DNA of 5,269 bases from an uncultured Sphingobium sp. (lineage in GTDB: Bacteria > Pseudomonadota > Alphaproteobacteria > Sphingomonadales > Sphingomonadaceae), in contig CAJYHD010000237.1 of the NCBI GenBank assembly GCA_913773715.1, forward strand, positions 1-5,269. Direction: 5' to 3'. The notes below the pieces were generated by a model. It did not search any database, was not told where the DNA came from, and saw only the letters and a program-made list of their open reading frames with translations. The translations under genes and the position numbers were made by a program. This document shows positions 1 to 5,269 of the stretch, piece after piece; positions within the stretch are counted from its first letter, which is position 1; each line of letters starts with the position of its first letter.

Positions 1-1109
1 GCCTCGCCGACCTTGAGTTCCGTGATCGCCGTTTCGACGTCCAGATCGGGATTGACCCGAAATGTTTCCGCCGCCGCCTTGATCGCCTTCTGGTCGCGCG
101 GAGTGAATGCCCGCAGCGCATGCTGCACCCGGTTGCCGAGTTGCCCCGCGACATCTTCAGGGATATCGATGGGGTTCTGCGTCACGAAATAGATGCCGAC
201 ACCCTTCGACCGGATCAGCCGCACCACCTGCTCGATCTTGTCGGTCAGCGCCTTGGGGGCGTCGTCGAACAGCAGGTGTGCCTCGTCGAAGAAAAAGACC
301 AGTACCGGCTTTTCGGGATCGCCCACTTCCGGCAACATCTCGAACAGTTCGGACAGCAGCCAGAGCAGGAAAGTCGCGTACAGCTTGGGGCTTTGCATCA
401 GCTTGTCGGCGGCAAGGATGTTCACATAGCCCCGACCCTGATCATCGACCTTCAGAAAGTCGTGGATGTCGAGCGCCGGTTCGCCGAAGAAATGCCCGCC
501 GCCTTGGGCATCGAGTTGCAGCAACTGCCGCTGGATCGCGCCGACACTGGCCTTGGTGACATTGCCATACCTAGCCGAAAGGCTGTCCGCATTCTCGGCA
601 CAATGCGCCAGCATCGCTTGCAGATCTCCGAGGTCGAGCAGCAGCAGCCCTTCCTCGTCCGCATATTTGAAGGCGATCGACAGCACGCCTTCCTGCGTTT
701 CATTGAGACCCATCAGCCGTGCAAGGAGCAGCGGTCCCATTTCGCTCACCGTCGTGCGGATCGGATGGCCCTGTTCGCCATAGAGGTCCCAGAAGATCGC
801 AGGATTGTCGGCGAAGGCATAATCTGTGACGCCGATTTCCTTGGCTCTCGCCGCCAGCTTATCCGCATTCTTCGCCAGTGGCGATCCCGCCATCGATATG
901 CCCGACAGGTCGCCTTTCACATCGGCGAGGAATACCGGCACGCCCAGCTTCGAAAAGCTTTCGGCGATGCCTTGCAACGTCACCGTCTTTCCAGTGCCGG
1001 TCGCTCCGGCAATCAGCCCATGCCGGTTGGCTCGGCGCAGGTTCAGATATTGGGGAAGGCCACCGTCCTTGTCCGGCGCGCCCAATCCGATGAAGATGCC
1101 GTCGCTCAT
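1..1109 (-). CDS. HerA-like P-loop ATPase, DUF853 (YjgR) family, 3' end cut off by window
   Basis: The minus-strand frame is open from an ATG at 1109 to the left edge. It gives 369 complete codons with no stop, so the C-terminus lies outside. The protein begins [10 protein letters not shown]. It carries a Walker A motif GATGTGKT (residues 35-42), a Walker B motif VFFFDEAH (about 271-278) and the strand/sensor segment FVTQNP (308-313), followed by [15 protein letters not shown] (326-340). This arrangement is typical of the HerA/FtsK-superfamily ATPases annotated as DUF853 or helicase HerA-like C-terminal domain; E. coli YjgR, about 500 residues, is the best known relative. Roughly three quarters of the protein should therefore be present. 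The family is presumed to be a hexameric DNA- or protein-translocating ATPase, but its cellular role is not established. The start is supported by GGGGAGG four bases upstream. It follows degP in the same direction after a 115-bp gap that holds its own candidate promoter and a hairpin. Family assignment is secure; function is open. Confidence 0.93.
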   Translation of the reverse strand, partial: MSDGIFIGLGAPDKDGGLPQYLNLRRANRHGLIAGATGTGKTVTLQGIAESFSKLGVPVFLADVKGDLSGISMAGSPLAKNADKLAARAKEIGVTDYAFADNPAIFWDLYGEQGHPIRTTVSEMGPLLLARLMGLNETQEGVLSIAFKYADEEGLLLLDLGDLQAMLAHCAENADSLSARYGNVTKASVGAIQRQLLQLDAQGGGHFFGEPALDIHDFLKVDDQGRGYVNILAADKLMQSPKLYATFLLWLLSELFEMLPEVGDPEKPVLVFFFDEAHLLFDDAPKALTDKIEQVVRLIRSKGVGIYFVTQNPIDIPEDVAGQLGNRVQHALRAFTPRDQKAIKAAAETFRVNPDLDVETAITELKVGE

Positions 1110-1120
1110 ATCGCCTCCCC

Positions 1121-1173
1121 AAAAAGAAACCCGTCCGCCCCGAGCATGTCAGATGCTCGGCCCGAACGGGTTT
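1121..1173 (-). terminator. Nested hairpin with T-tract: degP terminator or leader attenuator
   Basis: Two nested perfect inverted repeats are visible. The outer arms are AAACCCGT (1127-1134) and ACGGGTTT (1166-1173). The inner arms are CCGAGCAT (1140-1147) and ATGCTCGG (1153-1160), around a 5-base loop. Five unpaired bases on each side separate the two stems. Read on the minus strand the structure ends in TTTCTTTTT (1129-1121), so it fits an intrinsic terminator for the degP transcript coming from the right. The plus-strand reading has only a short T run, so the orientation is minus. Oddly, the T-tract ends directly at the GGGGAGG ribosome site of the next gene, and a candidate promoter lies upstream of the hairpin, so it could also act as an attenuator or structured leader. 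Confidence 0.75.
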
Positions 1174-1187
1174 GAAATGGCGCGCCC

Positions 1188-1217
1188 ATCATAGATAAGC
1201 GCAAGCCGGTCCGGCAA
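1188..1217 (-). promoter_or_regulatory. Candidate sigma70-type promoter for the DUF853 gene
   Basis: On the minus strand, TTGCCG (1217-1212) and TATGAT (1193-1188) are separated by 18 bases. They match the TTGACA and TATAAT consensus at 4 and 5 of 6 positions. The site lies just after the degP stop codon and would start transcription near 1181, giving a leader of about 70 nucleotides that contains the whole nested hairpin. This is a pattern match by eye in a GC-rich genome where promoters are often degenerate, so it is only a candidate. Confidence 0.4.
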
Positions 1218-1224
1218 GAGCCGC

Positions 1225-2730
1225 TTACTTGTCCCGCAAGCGAACCGGCAGGAAGATCGGCGTCTGGCCCCGGCGCAACACTTGCAGCAGGATAGCGTTG
1301 CGGCCTTGCGCGCTCACGGCCTTAACCTGCGCGTCGAGTTCCGCTTGGCTCATCACCGGGCGGTTGTTTGCGCTCAGGATCACGTCGCCGCGACGCAGGC
1401 CCTTCGATCCCGCATCGGTCGAACCATCCACGCCGGTGATGACGATCCCGCGCGTATCGGCAGGAATGCCGAGCTGGCGTACGATCGACGGCGTCAGCGG
1501 AATGGCCGCGATGCCGAGCGACTGTTGCGTCGCCTGACCCTGGTTCGGCTGAGGCTGCTGCTGGCTGAAGTCCTGATCGTCGTCCTGCTGGCTGAAGCTG
1601 TTCAGCTCCGAATCCGACGGACGCTCGCCCACCACAGCCGTCACCGTCTGGCGCTGGCCATTGCGGAGCAGGACGATAGGCACGCGTGCGCCGATCGACT
1701 GGCTCGCGACGATGGACGACAGATTCTGATCGGGGCTGACTTCCTGGCCTGCGACGCTGACGATCACGTCGCCCGCCTTGATCCCGGCCTTGTCCGCGCC
1801 CTTGCCCGGCTCGACGCCCTGCACGAACTCGCCCCGGTTCTTGGCAAGACCCAGCGAATCGGCCAGATCTTCGCCTAGGGGGCTTATCTGCACGCCGAGA
1901 TATCCGCGACGGATCGTCTGACCCTTGCGCAGCGTTTCCACGATCGGAGCCGCCTGTTCGGACGGGATCGCAAAGCCGATGCCGACATTGCCGCCGGAGG
2001 GCGACAGGATCTGGCTGTTGATGCCGATCACGTTCCCGCGCATGTCGAACATCGGGCCGCCGCTGTTGCCCTGATTGATCGAGGCGTCGGTCTGGATAAA
2101 CTTGTCATAGGCCGCGCCCGTGCTGCGATGCACGGCAGAGATGATGCCTGCGGTCACGGTGCCGGACAGCGCGAACGGGTTGCCGATCGCGATAACCCAG
2201 TCGCCGACGCGGGCCTTGGCGCTGTCGCCGAACTTGACGAAGGGCAGCGCCTTCTTCGGTTCGATCTTAAGGACGGCGATATCCGTCGCCGCGTCGCGAC
2301 CGACCAGCTTGGCGGTATATTCCTCGCGGTTGGTGAGCGTCACAGTGATCTGCTCGACCGTCGCGCCTTCCGCACCAGCCGACACCACATGGTTGTTGGT
2401 GACGATGTAGCCGTCAGCGGAAATGATGAAGCCCGAACCAAGCGACTGCGCCTGACGCGTCTGTGGCTGACCTTGGCCCATCCCAAACAGGTCGCCGAAC
2501 GGCGTTCCGGCGAGCGGATTCTGCACCTGCACGCGCTGCTTGGTCGAGATGTTGACGACGGCGGGCTGAAGCTTTTCCACCATATCGGCAAGGCTGGCAG
2601 GCGCGCCTGCGGGGGCTGCGGCCTGAAGCCCTTCATTCTGGGCGACCTGCGCGCCGACATTGGGGCTGGTGATGGCGATGGCGGTGCCGCCCAGCAACAG
2701 GGCGCCGGTGATGGCATAAGCGTAACGCAC
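1225..2730 (-). CDS. degP: Do/DegP family periplasmic serine endoprotease with two PDZ domains
   Basis: This encodes a 501-residue HtrA-type protease, counted from the preferred GTG start at 2730. The N-terminus (MRYAYAITGALLLGGTAIA...) is a signal peptide with a likely cleavage site after VGA near residue 27. The trypsin-like domain carries the full catalytic triad: His114 in TNNHVV, Asp150 in ATDIAVLK and Ser223 in GNSGGP. PDZ1 spans roughly residues 275-368 and PDZ2 roughly 403-498. A Gln/Asp-rich low-complexity linker (about 380-403) joins them. The protein should degrade or refold misfolded proteins in the periplasm and respond to envelope stress. Three in-frame starts exist: TTG at 2781, ATG at 2748 and GTG at 2730. 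The GTG has the best ribosome site (AGAGGA, nine bases upstream) and the shortest, most typical signal-peptide n-region; the ATG would add six residues. It lies downstream of hflC in the same direction, with a 138-bp gap containing its own candidate promoter. The family call is secure; DegP versus DegQ/MucD naming cannot be settled here. Confidence 0.95.
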   Translation of the reverse strand: MRYAYAITGALLLGGTAIAITSPNVGAQVAQNEGLQAAAPAGAPASLADMVEKLQPAVVNISTKQRVQVQNPLAGTPFGDLFGMGQGQPQTRQAQSLGSGFIISADGYIVTNNHVVSAGAEGATVEQITVTLTNREEYTAKLVGRDAATDIAVLKIEPKKALPFVKFGDSAKARVGDWVIAIGNPFALSGTVTAGIISAVHRSTGAAYDKFIQTDASINQGNSGGPMFDMRGNVIGINSQILSPSGGNVGIGFAIPSEQAAPIVETLRKGQTIRRGYLGVQISPLGEDLADSLGLAKNRGEFVQGVEPGKGADKAGIKAGDVIVSVAGQEVSPDQNLSSIVASQSIGARVPIVLLRNGQRQTVTAVVGERPSDSELNSFSQQDDDQDFSQQQPQPNQGQATQQSLGIAAIPLTPSIVRQLGIPADTRGIVITGVDGSTDAGSKGLRRGDVILSANNRPVMSQAELDAQVKAVSAQGRNAILLQVLRRGQTPIFLPVRLRDK

Positions 2731-2739
2731 TCGTGACGG

Positions 2740-2745
2740 TCCTCT
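2740..2745 (-). promoter_or_regulatory. Ribosome binding site that supports the GTG start of degP
   Basis: AGAGGA on the minus strand lies nine bases before the GTG at 2730. The sequences in front of the alternative ATG (2748) and TTG (2781) starts are weaker. The A of this site immediately follows the alternative ATG codon, so translation from the ATG would read through it. Confidence 0.5.
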
Positions 2746-2810
2746 CATGATCTTCAAAAGGGGGAAGGCGGGACTTTCCAAGGAAGCCCTGACATGCGCC
2801 GCTTTCCCTT

Positions 2811-2835
2811 AACCCTCATTGAATAGGCTGGTTCC
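2811..2835 (-). promoter_or_regulatory. Candidate EcfG (general stress response) promoter upstream of degP
   Basis: The minus strand has GGAAC (2835-2831), then 16 bases, then GGTT (2814-2811). The alphaproteobacterial EcfG consensus is GGAAC, 16-17 bases, then CGTT, so the -35 element is perfect and the -10 element matches 3 of 4. Transcription would start near 2804, about 75 bases before the degP GTG. The position, orientation and target (an envelope stress protease) all fit. It is a short motif read by eye, so chance occurrence cannot be excluded. Confidence 0.45.
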
Positions 2836-2838
2836 GTA

Positions 2839-2859
2839 ATGATCCTTGGGATGGATCAT
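2839..2859. repeat. Perfect 7-bp inverted repeat between hflC and degP
   Basis: ATGATCC (2839-2845) and GGATCAT (2853-2859) are perfect inverted copies around a 7-base spacer. The element lies ten bases beyond the hflC stop and three bases before the GGAAC -35 element of the candidate degP promoter. As RNA it would form a modest hairpin, but no T-run follows on the minus strand, so it is a poor intrinsic terminator. It could be a 3'-end stabilising hairpin for hflKC mRNA or a DNA operator centred near -45 of the predicted start site. Confidence 0.5.
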
Positions 2860-2868
2860 GACGAAGAT

Positions 2869-3714
2869 TTAACGCTGCCCCTGAAACTGGCGCAGGAACT
2901 GATTGTCTGGCGTAAGGATCATGTTGGTCTGCCCACTACGATCCGGCGAGAACGTGTAACGATAGCTCTGCATCGCACGGTAGAAGTCATAGAAGGACGG
3001 GTCCTTGCCATAGCTTTCCGCATAGATGCGCGCAGCATTCGCATCCGCTTCGGCGCGAATGATCTGCGCCTGCTTTGCGCCTTGCGCGCGGATCGTCAGC
3101 GCTTCCTGCGAACGCGCTGTGCGCATGCGGTTGAACGCGCTTTCGAGCGGCGTGCCATCGGGAAGGTCGGCGCGCTTGATCCGCACGTCCACAATCTGCG
3201 CGCCATATTGGCGAGCGACGCGGTTGAGGCCCGCCTCGATATTGTCCATCACCTGGCCGCGCTCGGGGCTGAGCAGAGCTGCAAACGGCCGCTTGCCGAG
3301 TTCGTTGCGCAGCGCGGAGCCAAGGATCGGGCGCAACGCGTCGGACACGCGATCCTCGCTGCCCGCTGCGATATACATGCGCAGCGGATCGACGATACGA
3401 TACCGGGCGAAGGCATCCACCTGGAGCCGCAGCTGATCGGTCGACAGTACCTGCTGCCGCTCCATCTCGACCGACAAGACGCGCTTGTCGATCCAGACGA
3501 TCTGGTCGAAGAACGGCACGCGCAGGATCACGCCAGCGCCGGTCTTGCCGAACGTCTCGTTGGCGCGATAGCGGTTGATGATCGCCTTTGGATCGCCGAA
3601 GCGGACGATGACGCCCTGCTTGGTTTCAGGGACGATCGCGATCGTGCTGCCTAGCAGGATGAGCAGGACAAGCGCGCCAAGTGCGAGCGCGACGGGATGA
3701 CGCAGGATCGGCAT
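2869..3714 (-). CDS. hflC: HflC, SPFH-domain subunit of the FtsH-modulating HflKC complex
   Basis: This encodes a 281-residue protein with one N-terminal membrane segment (about residues 8-27, ALALGALVLLILLGSTIAIV). An SPFH/band 7 domain follows, from ETKQGVIVRFGDP onward. The family hallmark QVLSTDQLRLQVDAFARYRI is at about 88-107, and the helical stretch FNRMRTARSQEALTIRAQG is at about 194-212. Near the C-terminus is YGKDPSFYDFYRAMQSY, characteristic of HflC. With HflK it forms the membrane complex that encloses FtsH and modulates its degradation of membrane proteins. The ATG at 3714 overlaps the hflK TGA by one base (TGATG), which points to translational coupling. A strong GGAGG lies seven bases upstream. 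A GTG one codon earlier would have only four bases of spacing and is less likely. Length is slightly below E. coli HflC (about 334 residues), as seen in alphaproteobacteria. Confidence 0.96.
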   Translation of the reverse strand: MPILRHPVALALGALVLLILLGSTIAIVPETKQGVIVRFGDPKAIINRYRANETFGKTGAGVILRVPFFDQIVWIDKRVLSVEMERQQVLSTDQLRLQVDAFARYRIVDPLRMYIAAGSEDRVSDALRPILGSALRNELGKRPFAALLSPERGQVMDNIEAGLNRVARQYGAQIVDVRIKRADLPDGTPLESAFNRMRTARSQEALTIRAQGAKQAQIIRAEADANAARIYAESYGKDPSFYDFYRAMQSYRYTFSPDRSGQTNMILTPDNQFLRQFQGQR

Positions 3715-4826
3715 CACTGGCCCTCCACACTGTTACTGCTGGACGCGGTAGCACCCTGCGCCCGGCGCTTGAGTTCCGGCAGCGGGAGATAGGGGGTCAC
3801 GTTGTTCCCTTCGACGATGGTCTTGTCGACATTGGACAGAACGCCCTCCATGGTTTCATAATACATGCGGCGGCGCGTGACTTCGGGCGAAAGCTTATAC
3901 TGCTCATAGACCTTGTCGAAGGCTGCGGCCTCGCCCTGCGCCTTGGCCGTCACCTGCTGGGCGGCCGCGCGCGCTTCGTTGAGATAGGTCTGCGCGGTCT
4001 GCTGTGCGGCGGACACTTCCTTGAACGCGTCGTTGACGGCGGTCGGCGGGTCGGCCTGCTTGATCGCGACACCCTGGATGCGGATGCCCGACTTATAACT
4101 GTCGAGAATTTCCTGCATCTTCTGCTCGACCTGCTGCTCGATGCCGGTACGGCCAGCACCCAGCGCATCGTCCAGACTGACGCTCGCCAGCACGGAGCGC
4201 ATCGCACTCTCGGCGACTTCGCGCACCGTTGAGTCCGGGTCCGACAGCTGGAACAGGTAAAGTTCGGGATTACGGATGTTCCAGCGCACCGAATAAGCGA
4301 GATCGATGATGTTCTGGTCGCCGGTCAGCACCAGATTTTCGCTCTCTGCACTGACCGAGCCGATGTCGATGGTACGGATTTCCTCGACATCGACCGTCGT
4401 CACCGCCTCAAACGGGGCGGGCAGTGTCATGCTGATGCCGGGCGTCAACGTGCGGCTATATTTGCCAAGCATCGTCACCACGCCGCGCTCCTGCGGACCG
4501 ACGCGATGGAAGCTGGTCAGGACGAGCCACAATATGACGAGAATGGCAATAGCCGCGGGCCACAAGGCTTTTCCGGCACCACGCGGCGGCATTCCGCCAA
4601 AGCCGCCGTTCCCGCCCCCCTGGCCGAAGCTCTCGCGGCCCCGGCGCAACAGTTCCTCGATCGCGGATGGTCCCTTCTGCGGTGTCGGGCGCCCTGAAGG
4701 CTGGGTCCACGGATTACGCGGTCCGTCTCCCTCTCCCGATCCCTTGTCGCCGTCCGGCCCGTTGCCGCCCCATGGGCCTTGCGCCATGTTCAGGATGCCG
4801 GGCATCCACCCGAATAGTCTCTTCAT
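3714..4826 (-). CDS. hflK: HflK, SPFH-domain subunit of the FtsH-modulating HflKC complex
   Basis: This encodes 370 residues from the ATG at 4826. The N-terminal cytoplasmic part (about residues 15-86) is rich in Gly, Pro and Asn. A single membrane segment follows (about 87-106, [20 protein letters not shown]), then the SPFH domain starting [11 protein letters not shown]. The hallmark [21 protein letters not shown] is at about 167-187, and an Ala/Gln-rich helical coiled-coil region ([16 protein letters not shown] and onward) is at about 276-300. This order is diagnostic of HflK, the partner of HflC around FtsH. It is the first gene of the hflK-hflC unit and ends inside the hflC start codon. 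The start is not certain: only a weak AGAG precedes the ATG by five bases, and an in-frame TTG at 4868 would add 14 residues ([13 protein letters not shown] after the initiator). The Ser/Asn-rich tail ([11 protein letters not shown]) is probably disordered. Confidence 0.95.
   Translation of the reverse strand: MKRLFGWMPGILNMAQGPWGGNGPDGDKGSGEGDGPRNPWTQPSGRPTPQKGPSAIEELLRRGRESFGQGGGNGGFGGMPPRGAGKALWPAAIAILVILWLVLTSFHRVGPQERGVVTMLGKYSRTLTPGISMTLPAPFEAVTTVDVEEIRTIDIGSVSAESENLVLTGDQNIIDLAYSVRWNIRNPELYLFQLSDPDSTVREVAESAMRSVLASVSLDDALGAGRTGIEQQVEQKMQEILDSYKSGIRIQGVAIKQADPPTAVNDAFKEVSAAQQTAQTYLNEARAAAQQVTAKAQGEAAAFDKVYEQYKLSPEVTRRRMYYETMEGVLSNVDKTIVEGNNVTPYLPLPELKRRAQGATASSSNSVEGQ
3722..3726 (-). 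promoter_or_regulatory. Shine-Dalgarno of hflC inside the hflK 3' end
   Basis: GGAGG on the minus strand lies seven bases before the hflC ATG at 3714 and within the last codons of hflK. It decides for the ATG over the adjacent GTG at 3717. Together with the one-base stop/start overlap it supports coupled translation of the two subunits. Confidence 0.75.
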
Positions 4827-4898
4827 GACATCTCTATAGGAAGGCTCTCGTCCGAAAAACAGTGCCAATGGCCGCGATTATTTCCTAGAGGGCGGGAC
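4827..4898. promoter_or_regulatory. Divergent hflK/mrp intergenic region
   Basis: These 72 bases separate two divergently starting genes and should hold both promoters. On the minus strand TATAGA (4838-4833) resembles a -10 box, but it ends only six bases before the hflK ATG and has no convincing -35 at a normal distance. On the plus strand GATTAT (about 4875-4880) matches TATAAT at 4 of 6 positions, again without a clear -35. No EcfG-type GGAAC and no heat-shock-type motif is seen here. I can support the region as regulatory by position only. Confidence 0.4.
4887..4892 (+). promoter_or_regulatory. Ribosome binding site of mrp
   Basis: AGAGGG lies six bases before the ATG at 4899. This supports that start, which also gives the expected short N-terminal domain ahead of the ATPase core. 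Confidence 0.6.
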
Positions 4899-5269
4899 AT
4901 GACCGATCTTTCCGACTTCGCCGCCCGCTTGTCCGCCCTGACCGATGGCCGCGCCAGCACGCCCCGCGTCAAGGATGGCGTGATGATGCTCGCACTCGAT
5001 GTCGGCGGTTTGTCGCCCGATCGCCGCGATGGCCTCGTCGCCGCGATCCGCGAGGGGGGGATGACCGTGCCGGGGGTCAGCGAGGTCCGGATCGCCATGA
5101 CATCGGAACGGCGTGCGCCGCGAATCATCGCCGTCGCGTCGGGAAAGGGGGGCGTGGGCAAATCGACGCTTTCAGCCAATCTCGCGGTCGCGCTCCATCG
5201 CCTCGGCCACAGGGTCGGCTTGGTCGACGCCGATATCTACGGTCCGTCGCAGGCCCGGTTGATGAACAG
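4899..5269 (+). CDS. mrp: Mrp/ApbC/NBP35-type iron-sulfur carrier P-loop ATPase, 3' end cut off by window
   Basis: The frame is open from the ATG at 4899 to the right edge (123 complete codons). Residues 1 to about 70 form a short, diverged MIP18/DUF59-like N-terminal domain. The ATPase core then begins with [16 protein letters not shown]: a deviant Walker A motif (KGGVGKST at about 83-90) with the signature lysine Lys83, typical of the MinD/Mrp class. The A' motif DADIYGPS (110-117) is characteristic of Mrp/ApbC proteins. The C-terminal part with the CxxC cluster-binding cysteines lies outside the window and cannot be checked. The family binds and transfers Fe-S clusters to apoproteins in the cytoplasm. 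The gene is divergent from hflK across 72 bases, a neighbourhood I recall as common in alphaproteobacteria. Confidence 0.94.
   Translation, partial: MTDLSDFAARLSALTDGRASTPRVKDGVMMLALDVGGLSPDRRDGLVAAIREGGMTVPGVSEVRIAMTSERRAPRIIAVASGKGGVGKSTLSANLAVALHRLGHRVGLVDADIYGPSQARLMN

Noticed and set aside
1..1109. A HerA-based anti-phage defence system (HerA with a nuclease or SIR2 partner)
   Set aside because: The motifs fit the DUF853/YjgR housekeeping branch. All visible neighbours are housekeeping genes, and no nuclease or effector is in the window. The gene downstream, beyond position 1, could not be examined.
120..1175. A 351-codon plus-strand open frame opposite the DUF853 ATPase gene
   Set aside because: The opposite strand encodes a clear Walker A/B ATPase. 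The plus frame is rich in Arg, His and Gln, matches no family I recognise, and is a typical antisense shadow in high-GC DNA.
1205..1215. GCCGGTCCGGC palindrome near the degP stop codon
   Set aside because: It has a one-base centre, so it cannot form a stable RNA hairpin at full length. It is short enough to be chance in GC-rich DNA, and the nested hairpin at 1127-1173 explains termination better.
1282..4839. Further plus-strand open frames opposite degP, hflC and hflK (for example 1282-1878, 2128-2736, 2839-3654, 3681-4232, 4306-4839)
   Set aside because: All lie antisense to well-supported genes, lack recognisable domains and lack convincing ribosome sites.
4824..4868. Use of the TTG at 4868 as the hflK start
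   Set aside because: The nearest purine-rich ribosome-like site (AGGAA) is about 13 bases away and TTG starts are uncommon. The ATG at 4826 is preferred, although the alternative is not excluded.
4823..5179. A 118-codon minus-strand frame opposite mrp that extends across the intergenic region
   Set aside because: It overlaps the recognised mrp ATPase start and the hflK promoter region and has Ser/Arg-rich shadow composition with no domain.
1..5269. tRNA, rRNA, CRISPR repeats, insertion sequences, attachment sites
   Set aside because: No cloverleaf-like segments, regularly spaced repeats, transposase motifs or terminal inverted repeats with target duplications were seen. Nearly all of the window is explained by five housekeeping genes.

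Overview
The window is high in GC and reads as a chromosomal housekeeping segment of an alphaproteobacterium, most likely a sphingomonad (Sphingomonas, Sphingobium or Novosphingobium type). I infer this from the codon use, from the gene order (mrp divergent from hflK-hflC followed by a Do-type protease) and from the overall character of the proteins. No database search was possible, so the lineage is a judgement, not a measurement.

Layout, left to right. Positions 1-1109, minus strand: the N-terminal 369 codons of a HerA-like P-loop ATPase of the DUF853 (E. coli YjgR) family, cut by the left edge. Positions 1110-1224: a compact intergenic region with a candidate sigma70-type promoter and a strong nested hairpin plus T-tract, both on the minus strand. 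Positions 1225-2730, minus: a complete periplasmic Do/DegP serine protease with two PDZ domains. Positions 2731-2868: its upstream region, with a good Shine-Dalgarno, a candidate EcfG (general stress sigma) promoter and a perfect 7-bp inverted repeat. Positions 2869-3714 and 3714-4826, minus: hflC and hflK, overlapping by one base. Positions 4827-4898: a 72-bp divergent intergenic region. Positions 4899-5269, plus: the first 123 codons of the Mrp/ApbC iron-sulfur carrier ATPase, cut by the right edge. No gene-free stretch exceeds about 140 bases.

How the genes fit together: HflK and HflC form the membrane-anchored SPFH complex that surrounds and modulates the FtsH protease (ftsH is not in the window). 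The Do protease handles misfolded proteins on the periplasmic side. hflK-hflC-degP is therefore an envelope protein quality-control cluster transcribed in one direction. Its protease appears able to be switched on separately by stress, through its own promoter. Mrp (Fe-S cluster assembly) and the DUF853 ATPase are conserved neighbours without an obvious shared pathway.

I found no mobile element, RNA gene, CRISPR array or unknown multi-gene system. The observations most worth a second look are regulatory: the EcfG-like promoter with adjacent inverted repeat before degP, and the promoter-hairpin-ribosome-site arrangement directly before the DUF853 gene.
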